Below are positions 10,216 to 18,441 of a stretch of DNA of 64,000 nucleotides, one piece after another. A model generated the notes under the pieces. It saw only the letters and a list, made by a program, of their open reading frames with translations, did no database searches and was not told the origin of the DNA. The first letter of the stretch is position 1, and every line of letters starts with the position of its first letter. Position numbers and translations under genes: made by a program. Where the stretch lies: positions 992,001-1,056,000 of the forward strand of contig NZ_JAFBCY010000002.1 of NCBI RefSeq assembly GCF_016907975.1, in the 5' to 3' direction. This DNA comes from Methylopila capsulata. GTDB taxonomy: Bacteria; Pseudomonadota; Alphaproteobacteria; Rhizobiales; Methylopilaceae.

Positions 10216-10281
10216 GGATCCCCGCGTTCCCTGCGTGGATCGAAGACGGCCCGGAACCGGAAGCGCGAGCAGGCGCCGTCC

Positions 10282-11385
10282 TCAGCCCGCTGCCTGCTCG
10301 GCCCCCGCTCCGAGGGCGCTCCAGAGATCCGCGACCGAGATCGGCTTGATGACGACATCGTCGACGCCCGCCGCCCGGAACGCCGCGATCTCCTCCGCGA
10401 AGGCGCGAGCCGTGACGCCGACGATGCGGATGTCCCCAACCGGCGCCGGCAGGGCGCGGATCGCGCGCGTGGCGTCGAGCCCGTCCATCTTCGGCATGGT
10501 CGCGTCCATCAGCACCAGATCGTAGCGACCTGTCGCGGCCGCCGCGATCGCGGCCTCTCCGTCCGATGCGATGTCGAACGCGAGCCCGAAATGCTCGAGC
10601 AGAGTGCCCAGCACGCGCTGGTTCACCGCATTGTCCTCCGCCACCAGCACGCGCCGAAGGCCACCGAGCGGCGACGGAGTCGGCGTCGTGCGATCGAGCC
10701 GCGCGGTGGCGGTCACCTCGGCGCCGCCCTCGGGCCGGTTCGTCGCCGTAGCGGCGCCGCCCATGTCGCGCGTCAGCGCCGCCACCAGCGACAGACCAAG
10801 GCCCGCGCCGCCCGGCGCGCCGTCGCCCTGCACGAAGGGCTCGAACAGCCGATCCGGACGCTGGCCGAGGCCCGGACCGGTGTCGCGCACGACGATGCGG
10901 AGCGTCACGGAAGCCTCGTCCTCGGCCGCCCATTCCAGCGCGAGTTCGATGCGCCCGCGCTCGGTTACCCGCAGCGCGTTGTCGGCGAGGTTTTCGACGA
11001 TCTGCCGCAGCGCGCCTTCGTCGGCGAGGGCGCTCTCCGGCAGGCGCGGGTCCAGCGTCGCGGCGAAGGCGAGGCCCTTCAGGGCGGCGCGGGCGCTGAG
11101 CGCCGGCGCGACCCGGGCGAGAAACACCGCAAGGTCGAGCTCGCGTCGAGGCTGCGGCGCGCTTGCGCCCAGCAGCGTGCTGGCCACGCCGAACAGATGC
11201 TCGGCCGCCGTCTTCAGCGCCGCGGCATGGCCGCGGGCCGCCTCCGACAGGTCCTCCGCCAGCAGCAGGTCCGCCAGCGCCAGGATGCCGCCGAGCGGCG
11301 TGCGGATCTCGTGGGCGGCCACGGCGATGCGGCGGTCGGCGTTGGGCGCCTGGTCGTCGTCGACGTGGCTCGCGGTCGCGATCAT
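10282..11385 (-). CDS. Soluble hybrid histidine kinase (HisKA-HATPase-REC), no sensor domain
   Basis: A 367-residue cytosolic protein. The HisKA domain starts almost at once, with the phospho-acceptor H25 in HEIRTP. The HATPase domain (about residues 120-230) has the N-box ENLADNAL, the G1 box DTGPGLG, the F-box FEPF and the G2 box GGAGLGLSL. A receiver domain (about 244-360) has the acidic ED pair at 250-251, phospho-acceptor D294 in LMDATMPKMDG, and K347. No transmembrane, PAS or GAF region precedes the kinase core, so the input must come from a partner protein or the core may act as a relay. No response-regulator gene is adjacent. It is divergent from the AEC permease. Confidence 0.92.
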   Translation of the reverse strand: MIATASHVDDDQAPNADRRIAVAAHEIRTPLGGILALADLLLAEDLSEAARGHAAALKTAAEHLFGVASTLLGASAPQPRRELDLAVFLARVAPALSARAALKGLAFAATLDPRLPESALADEGALRQIVENLADNALRVTERGRIELALEWAAEDEASVTLRIVVRDTGPGLGQRPDRLFEPFVQGDGAPGGAGLGLSLVAALTRDMGGAATATNRPEGGAEVTATARLDRTTPTPSPLGGLRRVLVAEDNAVNQRVLGTLLEHFGLAFDIASDGEAAIAAAATGRYDLVLMDATMPKMDGLDATRAIRALPAPVGDIRIVGVTARAFAEEIAAFRAAGVDDVVIKPISVADLWSALGAGAEQAAG

Positions 11386-11535
11386 GCGGCGGGCGGCTCC
11401 GGTTTGCGTTTGTCTGAGGGCGGGTCTTCGCTGGACCGTGGCGCCCTCGAGCTTAAAGATGGGCTAAACCGATTGCGGAAACCTGCGCTCCTCGCGCGCT
11501 ATCCCCACCTTCCGCGTTCCCGATCCCGAGCCGCT

Positions 11536-12471
11536 ATGTCGAACCTCCTCGCCATCGTCCTGCCGACCTTCGGCTTGATCGGACTCGGCTTTTTCGCGGG
11601 CAAGCTGAAGCTTCTCGGCGACCGCGCGGGCGACGGCCTGTCGGACTATGTGTTTCTGATCGCCGTGCCGGCGCTGATTTTCCGGACGCTCGCGACCGGC
11701 GCCGACGCCGACGCCAACCCCTGGGGCTACTGGGTCGCCTATTTCGGCGGCGTCGCCGTGGTCTGGAGCGTCGGCATGTGGCTGGCGATCCGGGTGTTCA
11801 AACGCGACCGCCGCGAGGCCGCGATCCACGGCTTCGCCTGCGGCCAGTCGAACACCGTGCTCGTCGGCGTTCCGCTGATCCTGCAGGCCTATGGCGACGC
11901 CGGGGCGGTGCCGCTGTTCCTGCTGCTGGCGATCCACCTTCCGATCATGATGTCGGTGGCGGCGCTGCTGATCGAATCCTCCGGGGCGGCGGGACGGCCG
12001 CTCGAGGTCGCGTGGCGGCTGGCGAAGACCATCGTCACCCATCCGATCATCCTGGCGCTGGCCGCCGGCGTCGCCGCGAAGAGCGCCGGCGTGGTCCCGA
12101 CGGGGGCGGCGAGGTCGATCGTCGACCAGCTCGCGGCGACCGCCAGCCCCTGCGCGCTGGTCTCCATGGGCCTCGCGCTGAAGCGCTACGGGATCCTGAG
12201 CGACCGCGTTCCGGTGCTGACCATCACCGCGCTCAAGCTGATCTTGCATCCCTTCCTGGTGTGGGTGCTGGCGTTCTACGTGCTGCCGGTGCCGCCAGTG
12301 TGGGGCGGCGTCGCGGTGCTGTTCGCCGCCATGCCGAGCGGCATCAACGCCTACCTCGTCGCGGCCCGCTACAAGACCGGCGAGACGACGTCGTCCGCCG
12401 CCATCGCGGTCTCCACTGCGCTGTCGGTCGTCACGGTCTCGGGCTGGCTCTGGGTGCTCGGGATCGTCTGA
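11536..12471 (+). CDS. AEC (auxin efflux carrier) family permease
   Basis: A 311-residue membrane protein with about ten hydrophobic segments. Family marks are the N-terminal PTFGLIGLGFFAGKLKLL, the GFACGQSNTVLVGVPLILQAYG stretch in the middle, and the AAMPSGINAYLVAARY segment near the C-terminus. Bacterial AEC proteins move organic acids such as malate or malonate, or other small anions; the substrate cannot be told here. An upstream in-frame extension exists on the plus strand but it overlaps the divergent kinase and reads as shadow sequence, so the ATG at 11536 is used. Its stop codon lies in a hairpin shared with the convergent TPM gene. Confidence 0.92.
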   Translation: MSNLLAIVLPTFGLIGLGFFAGKLKLLGDRAGDGLSDYVFLIAVPALIFRTLATGADADANPWGYWVAYFGGVAVVWSVGMWLAIRVFKRDRREAAIHGFACGQSNTVLVGVPLILQAYGDAGAVPLFLLLAIHLPIMMSVAALLIESSGAAGRPLEVAWRLAKTIVTHPIILALAAGVAAKSAGVVPTGAARSIVDQLAATASPCALVSMGLALKRYGILSDRVPVLTITALKLILHPFLVWVLAFYVLPVPPVWGGVAVLFAAMPSGINAYLVAARYKTGETTSSAAIAVSTALSVVTVSGWLWVLGIV

Positions 12472-12488
12472 GGCGTCAGCGGACGATC
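12462..12488. terminator. Hairpin spanning both stop codons of convergent genes (AEC / TPM)
   Basis: GATCGTC at 12462-12468 pairs with GACGATC at 12482-12488, and an inner CTGA/TCAG stem (12468-12471 with 12476-12479) closes a GGCG loop. The TGA of the AEC gene and the reverse-strand TGA of the TPM gene both lie in it. It probably acts as a bidirectional 3'-end structure. The same 12-base core recurs at 36075-36086. Confidence 0.55.
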
Positions 12489-13111
12489 GGCGCGTTCGGG
12501 AGCTCGTTTCCGAGGCCGGGCTCCGGCGGCAGCGCCTGCGCCAGCGCGGCGCCGCAGGTCTCCACCGCCTGCACAAGCCCGTCGACCAGACGGCCCGCGC
12601 GCGCGGCGGAGACGACCATCTCCACCTCCTCCGCCCAGGTCTCCGGCGCGATCGCCGCATGGACGCCTTCGTCCGCCACGATCTCGACGCGGCGGTCCGC
12701 GATCGCGACGTGGATCATCACGCCCGTCCGCTCTTTGGTCCGCACGAGGCCGAGCTCCTCGAACGCCTGCAGCGCCGCCTGATGGGCGGCGTGCGAAGGC
12801 AACCGGCCCACGCCGAGCGCGCGCCGCACCCGAGATGAGGCGGCGAGAGCGGCCAAGCCCGCGAACAGCGCGGCCTGCGCGATCACCACGCCTTCGAGCC
12901 GAAGCCCGGTCCAGGACAGCAGACCGCCGACGGCGATCGCGAGGAATCCCGCCGCGACGAGCGCAACGGTGGCGTCGCCCTCTTCGCAGGGGTCGGTTTC
13001 CACCACCACGACGATTTCGGCGGAGGTCCGGGCCTCGGCTGCGGCCACGGCCGCCGCGATGCGCGCCCGGTCGTCGGCGGTCAAGGGCGGGCAGTTCGCG
13101 GCCGTCACCAT
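12476..13111 (-). CDS. TPM-domain protein (COG3762-type)
   Basis: A 211-residue protein with a TPM domain interrupted by membrane segments. The N-terminal LTADDRARIAAAVAAAEARTSAEIVVVV strand-helix unit is typical; two hydrophobic segments follow at about 47-65 and 70-90; the second half has the ERTGVMIHVAIADRRVEIVADEGV stretch. TPM domains occur in putative phosphatases and membrane-associated quality-control proteins. It overlaps the upstream TPM gene by 7 bp, so the two are co-translated. In many bacteria this pair follows lemA; no lemA is present here. Confidence 0.88.
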   Translation of the reverse strand: MVTAANCPPLTADDRARIAAAVAAAEARTSAEIVVVVETDPCEEGDATVALVAAGFLAIAVGGLLSWTGLRLEGVVIAQAALFAGLAALAASSRVRRALGVGRLPSHAAHQAALQAFEELGLVRTKERTGVMIHVAIADRRVEIVADEGVHAAIAPETWAEEVEMVVSAARAGRLVDGLVQAVETCGAALAQALPPEPGLGNELPNAPIVR

Positions 13112-13872
13112 CCGCCCGAGGCCCCGCCGCCGCCGGAGGACCCGCCGCCCCCGCCCGAAAAACCGCCTCCGCCGCCGGACCAGCCTCCGCCGCCCCCGCC
13201 GAAGCCGGGGCCGCCGATGATCCAGGGGCTCGACCGGCGGCGGGAAACGCCGCCGGAGCGCAGGCTGCGGACGAAGCTGTAGAGGAACAGCAGCAGGAAC
13301 AGCCCCATGACGATCAGCACGATCGTCGGCGGCTCGTCGGCCTGCTGAGCGGCGGCGCGCGCCTTGTACTCGTCGGCCTGCCCCGAGAACACCGCCATGA
13401 CGTCATCGGCGCCGCGCGCGATCCCGCCGCTGACATCGCCGGCGCGAAACCGCGGCAGGATGGCGTTCTCGATGATCAGGCGGGACACGGCGTCGGTGAG
13501 GTCGCCCTCAAGCCCGTAGCCGACCTCGATGCGCACCTTGCGCTCGGTCGGCGCGACCAGCAGCAGCGCGCCGTCGTTCCGGGTCGCGTCGCCGAGCTTC
13601 CAGGCGCGGAACAGACGGTTGCCGAAATCCTCGACCGACGTTCCCTGCAGCGAGGGCACGGTCGCGACCGCAAGCTGGCGGCCGGTGCGCTCCTGGAAGC
13701 TCTTAAGCTTCGCGACGAGCGCGCTTTCTTCGGCCGCGGGGATCACCCCCGCCTGGTCGACGACGTAGTTCGTGAAGGGAGGAAAGCTGAGCTCGGCCCG
13801 CACGGGCGCGGCGACGACGAGCGCGACCAGGATCGCGCCAAAAAGCCGAACAAGGGAGCGGGCCGCCGTCAT
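13105..13872 (-). CDS. TPM-domain membrane protein, YgcG-like, with Gly-rich tail
   Basis: A 255-residue protein with a signal peptide (hydrophobic about residues 7-24, cleavage near VRA-E), a periplasmic TPM domain (about 35-155, with NYVVDQAGVIP, GRQLAVATVPSL, NDGALLLVAPTERKVRIEVGYGLEG), one membrane segment at about 182-203, and a C-terminal Gly/Ser-rich tail of repeated GGGGG units ending in GGW. This layout is standard for YgcG-type proteins. It overlaps the second TPM gene. The classical partner gene lemA is absent next door; rho lies upstream instead. Confidence 0.9.
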   Translation of the reverse strand: MTAARSLVRLFGAILVALVVAAPVRAELSFPPFTNYVVDQAGVIPAAEESALVAKLKSFQERTGRQLAVATVPSLQGTSVEDFGNRLFRAWKLGDATRNDGALLLVAPTERKVRIEVGYGLEGDLTDAVSRLIIENAILPRFRAGDVSGGIARGADDVMAVFSGQADEYKARAAAQQADEPPTIVLIVMGLFLLLFLYSFVRSLRSGGVSRRRSSPWIIGGPGFGGGGGGWSGGGGGFSGGGGGSSGGGGASGGW

Positions 13873-13969
13873 GGCCGCATTGGGAGCATGGAGACGGCCG
13901 GCTCCGCAAGCGGGAACGAAGCCCGAGCGCGCGGCCTCGGCCGCCGCGCGCAGGCGCCGCGACCCCGGA

Positions 13970-15235
13970 TCAGGTGTTCATCGAGTCGAAGAAGTCGCCG
14001 TTGGTCTTGGTGGAGCGCAGCTTGTCCAGCAGGAACTCCATCGCGTCGACGGTGCCCATCGGGTTCAGGATGCGGCGGAGCACATACATCTTCTTGAGGG
14101 TGTCGGCCGGAACGATGAGCTCTTCCTTGCGCGTGCCCGAGCGGGTGATGTCCATCGCCGGGAAGGTGCGCTTGTCCGAGACCTTGCGGTCCAGGATGAT
14201 CTCGGAATTGCCGGTGCCCTTGAACTCTTCGAAGATCACCTCGTCCATGCGGCTGCCGGTGTCGATCAGCGCCGAGGCGATGATGGTCAGCGAGCCGCCT
14301 TCCTCGATGTTGCGCGCCGCGCCGAAGAAGCGCTTGGGGCGCTGCAGCGCGTTGGCGTCGACGCCGCCGGTCAGCACCTTGCCGGACGAGGGCACCACGG
14401 TGTTGTAGGCCCGGCCGAGGCGGGTGATCGAGTCCAGCAGGATGACGACGTCGCGGCCATGCTCGACGAGGCGCTTGGCCTTCTCGATCACCATCTCCGC
14501 GACCTGCACGTGGCGCTGGGCCGGCTCGTCGAAGGTGGAGGAGATGACCTCGCCCTTCACCGAGCGCTGCATGTCGGTGACCTCTTCCGGCCGCTCGTCG
14601 ATCAGCAGCACGATGAGGTAGCATTCAGGATGGTTGGCGGCGATCGCGGTCGCGATGTTCTGCATCATGACCGTCTTGCCGGTACGCGGCGGGGCCACGA
14701 TGAGGGCGCGCTGGCCTTTGCCGAGCGGCGCGACGATGTCGATCACGCGGGTCGACATGTCCTTCTTGGTCGGATTGTCGATCTCCATCTTCAGCCGCTC
14801 GTCCGGGTAGAGCGGCGTCAGATTGTCGAAATGGACCTTGTGCCGGACCTTCTCCGGGTCGTCGAAGTTGATCGTGTTGACCTTGAGCAGCGCGAAGTAG
14901 CGTTCGCCGTCCTTCGGCGACCGGATCTGGCCCTCGACCGTGTCGCCCGTGCGAAGCGAGAAGCGGCGGATCTGGGAGGGCGAGATGTAGATGTCGTCCG
15001 GGCCGGGCAGGTAGTTGGCGTCCGGCGAGCGCAAGAAGCCGAAGCCGTCCTGCAGCACCTCCACCACGCCGACCCCGATGATGTCGGTCTCGCGCGCGGC
15101 GAGCTGCTTCAGGATGGCGAACAGCAGCTCCTGCTTGCGCAGCGTGCTGGCGTTCTCGACCTCGAGCTCCTCCGCCTGGACGAGAATTTCGGTCGGCGAC
15201 TTGGCCTTGAGATCGGAAAGCCTGACTTCGGGCAT
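13970..15235 (-). CDS. rho: Transcription termination factor Rho
   Basis: A 421-residue hexameric RNA helicase that ends transcription at C-rich unstructured RNA. The N-terminal Rho domain, the RNA-binding cold-shock-like fold with [22 protein letters not shown] (about residues 64-86), the Walker A APPRTGKT (about 181-188) and the Walker B/Q-loop region [16 protein letters not shown] are all present. Rho is a standard member of the origin region in alphaproteobacteria, usually between mnmE and hemJ/hemE; here its other neighbour is the TPM pair rather than mnmE. The 286 bp upstream contain no gene and would form its leader. Confidence 0.98.
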   Translation of the reverse strand: MPEVRLSDLKAKSPTEILVQAEELEVENASTLRKQELLFAILKQLAARETDIIGVGVVEVLQDGFGFLRSPDANYLPGPDDIYISPSQIRRFSLRTGDTVEGQIRSPKDGERYFALLKVNTINFDDPEKVRHKVHFDNLTPLYPDERLKMEIDNPTKKDMSTRVIDIVAPLGKGQRALIVAPPRTGKTVMMQNIATAIAANHPECYLIVLLIDERPEEVTDMQRSVKGEVISSTFDEPAQRHVQVAEMVIEKAKRLVEHGRDVVILLDSITRLGRAYNTVVPSSGKVLTGGVDANALQRPKRFFGAARNIEEGGSLTIIASALIDTGSRMDEVIFEEFKGTGNSEIILDRKVSDKRTFPAMDITRSGTRKEELIVPADTLKKMYVLRRILNPMGTVDAMEFLLDKLRSTKTNGDFFDSMNT

Positions 15236-15521
15236 CGTGAGCCTTTGGGGAGATGGAGTCCGCTTGGAGCTGTGCGGAGAAGCGACCGGACGAAGGGAGA
15301 TGATGAGGCTGGCGGCGCTCAGGACAGGCGCGCGACAGCGTCTCGGTCCTGTTGAAGGCGCCTAACGTCGCAAAGCGGATCGGGCGATCCGCGTGCCAGT
15401 GTCGGTTCAGCCGTTGTCCAAGCCGAACACGAGGGCGCTACGAAGGGAATACCCACTCATAGCTTATTCGCGCGAGGCCCTGCAAGTCTCCGCGGCGCGG
15501 TTTTTCGACAATCGCCCACAC

Positions 15522-15950
15522 TTAGAACGGCTTTACGATCACGAGCGTGACAATGACGAGCATCAACACCGTCGGCGCTTCGTTGGCGATCCGGTAGAAG
15601 CGCTGCGACCGGGTGTTCCGATCCGCCGCAAAATCCCTGGTCCAGCGGCCCAGAACGCCGGTGAAGCCGGACAGCGCGACCACGAAAAGCAGCTTGGCGT
15701 GGAGCCAGCCTGACGCGCCCCAGCCGCCTTGCCAGATCAAGATCAGCCCCGCGATCCAGGCGACGCCCATGGCGGGCTTGGCGATCGCGTTCAGCAGCCG
15801 CCGCTCCATGACCTTGAAGGTCTCGGAGGTCTCCGAGCCCACGGTCGCGGCGGCGTGGTACACGAACAGCCGCGGCAGGTAGAGCAGCGCCGCCATCCAC
15901 GAGATGATGGCGACGACATGCAGCGCCTTGATCCACGCGTAGAGGTCCAT
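15522..15950 (-). CDS. hemJ: Protoporphyrinogen IX oxidase HemJ
   Basis: A 142-residue membrane protein with four hydrophobic segments. HemJ oxidises protoporphyrinogen IX to protoporphyrin IX, the next-to-last step of heme synthesis, in bacteria lacking HemG and HemY-type oxidases. The conserved His in the first segment (IKALHVVAIISWMAAL), the YLPRLFVYHA stretch with a second His, and the KLLFVVALSG and FYRIANEAPT segments fit the family. It lies 59 bp downstream of hemE on the same strand, so both are probably co-transcribed. Confidence 0.94.
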   Translation of the reverse strand: MDLYAWIKALHVVAIISWMAALLYLPRLFVYHAAATVGSETSETFKVMERRLLNAIAKPAMGVAWIAGLILIWQGGWGASGWLHAKLLFVVALSGFTGVLGRWTRDFAADRNTRSQRFYRIANEAPTVLMLVIVTLVIVKPF

Positions 15951-16009
15951 CGGGAAAGTCCTTGCCGTGGCGTCCTTGGGGGCCGGGCGGGGCGATCGCC
16001 GGGATCACC

Positions 16010-17083
16010 TCAGCCCGCGCGCCGCACCCGCGCAACCATTTGGGCGACGTGCTCGGGCGGCGTCTCCTGCCGTACGCCGTGTCCGAGATTCACGATCAGC
16101 GGCCGATCGCCGAGGTCGGCCAGCACGCCGTCGACGGCGGCGTCCAGGGCCGAGCCGCCGACCGTCAGCGCGATCGGATCGACGTTGCCCTGCAGCGCCA
16201 CATGCGCGGGAACGGCCTCGCGGGCGGCACGGCGGTCTTCGGCGGTGGCGAGCCCGATCGCGTCAGCGGGCACCGCTTCGGCGAAGGCCTTCAGCTTCGC
16301 GCCGGCGCCGCGCGGGAACGCGAGGATCTTCGCGCCCGGCCGCTTCGCGCGCACCCTGGCGCAGATCGCCGCGATGGGCGCCGCCGACCAGGTCATGAAC
16401 TCGGCCGGCGGCAGGTCGCCGCTCCAGCTGTCGAAGATCTGCACCGCGTTCGCGCCGGCCTCGAGCTGCGCCAGGAGATGCGCCGCGGAGGCCTCCACCA
16501 ACAGGTCGATCAGCGCTTGGAAGGCCGCAGGATCGCTATAGGCGAGCTTGCGGGCGGGCGCCTGTTCCTCGCCGCCGCGGCCGCCGACCATGTAGGTCGC
16601 GACGGTATAGGGCGCGCCGCAGAAGCCGATCAGCGCCTTCGACGGGTCAAGCTCGGCGCGCACCCGCGCCACGGTCTCGTAGACCGGCGCGAGCATCCCG
16701 AGGTCGATCTCGGGTTTCAGCGTCGCGAACTCCGCGCGGCTCGCCAGCGGATCGAGCCGCGGACCCTCGCCTTCGACGAACCGCACCTCCTGGCCGAGCG
16801 CGTGCGGCACGACGAGGATGTCCGAAAACAGAATGGCGGCGTCGAGATCGAAGCGTCGGATCGGCTGCAGCGTCACCTCGGTCGCGAGGTCCGGCGTGTA
16901 GCAGAGATCGAGGAAGCCGCCGGCCTGGGCGCGCAGCTCGCGGTACTCCGGAAGGTAGCGCCCCGCCTGACGCATCAGCCAGACCGGAGGGACCGCCTGC
17001 GTCTCTCCGGAGAGCGCCTTCAGGAAGCGCGAGCCGCTCGTCTCAGGGGTCAGAGTCGCGAGGTTGTTCGCAGGACTTACCAA
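16010..17083 (-). CDS. hemE: Uroporphyrinogen decarboxylase
   Basis: A 357-residue HemE that removes four carboxyl groups from uroporphyrinogen III to give coproporphyrinogen III. Marks are [20 protein letters not shown], the [15 protein letters not shown] segment, [16 protein letters not shown], and [13 protein letters not shown] at the C-terminus. Reading back from the conserved part there is no ATG or GTG before an in-frame stop; the only usable start is the TTG at 17083-17081, with a purine-rich AGAGAGGG upstream. A TTG start suggests modest translation. hemE borders the proposed oriC, as in Caulobacter and rhizobia. Confidence 0.97.
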   Translation of the reverse strand: MVSPANNLATLTPETSGSRFLKALSGETQAVPPVWLMRQAGRYLPEYRELRAQAGGFLDLCYTPDLATEVTLQPIRRFDLDAAILFSDILVVPHALGQEVRFVEGEGPRLDPLASRAEFATLKPEIDLGMLAPVYETVARVRAELDPSKALIGFCGAPYTVATYMVGGRGGEEQAPARKLAYSDPAAFQALIDLLVEASAAHLLAQLEAGANAVQIFDSWSGDLPPAEFMTWSAAPIAAICARVRAKRPGAKILAFPRGAGAKLKAFAEAVPADAIGLATAEDRRAAREAVPAHVALQGNVDPIALTVGGSALDAAVDGVLADLGDRPLIVNLGHGVRQETPPEHVAQMVARVRRAG

Positions 17084-17165
17084 CGGCGAAGGCCCTCTCT
17101 TAGAATCTGGAATGGAGTCTTCTGTTTCTTTTTCTAGAGGGGCGGATTACAGCCGTTCCTCGCCC

Positions 17166-17182
17166 TCCACAAGGCGTCCACA
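17166..17182 (+). promoter_or_regulatory. Two DnaA-box-like TCCACA cores 11 bp apart in the proposed oriC
   Basis: TCCACA occurs at 17166-17171 and 17177-17182, one helical turn apart. Each matches six of nine positions of TTATCCACA. The spacing on the same face of the helix would suit cooperative DnaA binding. Confidence 0.5.
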
Positions 17183-17194
17183 CCTTGACCGGCG

Positions 17195-17209
17195 TTAACC
17201 ATTTTTTAA
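17195..17209. promoter_or_regulatory. CtrA binding site (TTAA-N7-TTAA) in the proposed oriC
   Basis: TTAA at 17195-17198 and TTAA at 17206-17209 are separated by exactly seven bases (CCATTTT), and the left half reads TTAACCAT, the extended CtrA half-site. In Caulobacter, CtrA binds such sites in oriC and represses initiation in swarmer cells. The site is 13 bp from a DnaA-like core. Confidence 0.8.
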
Positions 17210-17361
17210 GACCTGTGGCCAAACCATGAGTCTCAAGGCGTTAACGGGTTCTTCACCTTTTCGGACGCGGACCCTTGGATCGTTATCCCGCCGCGCGGCG
17301 GTGTTGATGATTTTCAGGGGCTCGGCGACAGTGTCGGACGCGAGGGCCGAGGTCGGCGAAT

Positions 17362-17380
17362 TCGTCCACAGTCGTCCACC
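17362..17380 (+). promoter_or_regulatory. DnaA-box-like pair near the right end of the proposed oriC
   Basis: The 9-mer at 17362-17370 (TCGTCCACA) matches TTATCCACA at seven of nine positions; a second copy ten bases on ends in CCACC (17372-17380) and matches less well. Confidence 0.5.
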
Positions 17381-17480
17381 GGGTCGTCGACAGGTCGTCC
17401 CGTGCGTCCGCCGCTCGGATCGGCCTCGATAAACGCCGCCATCCGGCCGCGGTTCCACCGCTAGAGGCTCTCTGCTTTTC

Positions 17481-18347
17481 ATGTCGTCGGACCGCCACTC
17501 CTTCCACGTCCACCTCGTCTCCGACGCAACCGGCGAGACGCTTGTCGCGGTGGCCCGCGCCGCCGCCTCGCAATACGCCGCGGCGTCGTCGATCGAGCAT
17601 GTCTACCCGCTGGTGCGATCGGCCCGGCAGCTGGAACGGGTGCTTGACGAAATCGCCGACGAGCCCGGCATCGTGCTCTACACGCTGGTGGACGAGGACC
17701 TGATCGGGAAGCTCGAGAGCCGCTGCCGCGACCTCGGCTGTCCCTGTCTGTCGGTGCTGGAGCCGGTGTTCACGCTGCTGCGCTCGTATCTCGGGACCGA
17801 GCAGAACAAGCAGCCGGGCGCCCAGCACGTGCTGAACGCCGACTACTTCAAGCGCATCGACGCCCTCAACTACACCATGGCCCACGACGACGGGCAGTAC
17901 GCCGACGACCTCGCCGCGGCGGACGTGGTGCTGCTGGGCGTCAGCCGCACGTCCAAGACGCCGACGTCGATCTATCTGGCGAACCGCGGGGTGAAGACCG
18001 CGAACATTCCGCTCATTCCCGATCTTCCGCCGCCGCATGGGCTCGAGAAGCTGAAAGGCCCGCTGATCGTCGGCCTGGTGGCGTCGCCCGAGCGCATCGT
18101 CGCCATCCGCCACAATCGCGTGCTCGGTCTCGAAGGCGCCATGCCGGGCCGGCTGCAGGACGGGGCCTATGTCGACCCGGATCTGGTGGCCGCTGAGATC
18201 ACCGCGTCGCGTCGGTTCTGCGCCCGCCACGGCTGGCCCACGATCGACGTCACGCGCCGCTCGATCGAGGAGACGGCCGCCGGCGTCATCGCCATGCTGA
18301 ACGAGCACCGGGCCAAGCGCTTGGCCGCCGTGATCGCGACGACGTAA
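17481..18347 (+). CDS. Pyruvate, phosphate dikinase / PEP synthase regulatory protein (DUF299)
   Basis: A 288-residue bifunctional kinase/pyrophosphorylase of the DUF299 family, which switches PEP synthase or pyruvate phosphate dikinase off and on by ADP-dependent phosphorylation and Pi-dependent dephosphorylation. Marks are HLVSDATGET at residues 11-20, the P-loop GVSRTSKTPTSIYLA at 153-167, and a conserved C-terminal VDVTxRSIEETAA-like stretch (here IDVTRRSIEETAA). It is the first gene to the right of the proposed oriC, the place it takes in most alphaproteobacteria (the RP001-type gene of the Caulobacter origin literature). Confidence 0.95.
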   Translation: MSSDRHSFHVHLVSDATGETLVAVARAAASQYAAASSIEHVYPLVRSARQLERVLDEIADEPGIVLYTLVDEDLIGKLESRCRDLGCPCLSVLEPVFTLLRSYLGTEQNKQPGAQHVLNADYFKRIDALNYTMAHDDGQYADDLAAADVVLLGVSRTSKTPTSIYLANRGVKTANIPLIPDLPPPHGLEKLKGPLIVGLVASPERIVAIRHNRVLGLEGAMPGRLQDGAYVDPDLVAAEITASRRFCARHGWPTIDVTRRSIEETAAGVIAMLNEHRAKRLAAVIATT

Positions 18348-18441
18348 AGCTTATGGCGTCGCTTCTGGGCGCTGGCCGGACCCCAGGCTGTGTCGTGAAC
18401 CGCTCCATCGTCCAGACAAGTCTCACTCCCGGAATGTCCGT

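Larger units (their letters stand above)
17084..17480. other. Probable chromosomal replication origin (oriC) between hemE and the PEP-synthase regulator gene
   Basis: This 397-bp gap between divergent genes holds no convincing open frame. It combines an AT-rich patch beside hemE (about 17101-17136, a possible unwinding element), a perfect CtrA site (17195-17209), three TCCACA DnaA-box cores (17166, 17177 and 17365) with a fourth near-match at 17375, and three GANTC CcrM sites (17103, 17115, 17228). In Caulobacter and other alphaproteobacteria the origin is next to hemE with maf, aroE, coaE and dnaQ on the far side, exactly the order here. The DnaA boxes are degenerate (best 7 of 9 to TTATCCACA), as is usual in this class. 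Confidence 0.75.

Noticed and set aside
10591-11535. Upstream extension of the AEC permease frame
   Set aside because: It overlaps the divergent hybrid kinase completely and reads as complement of its coding frame.
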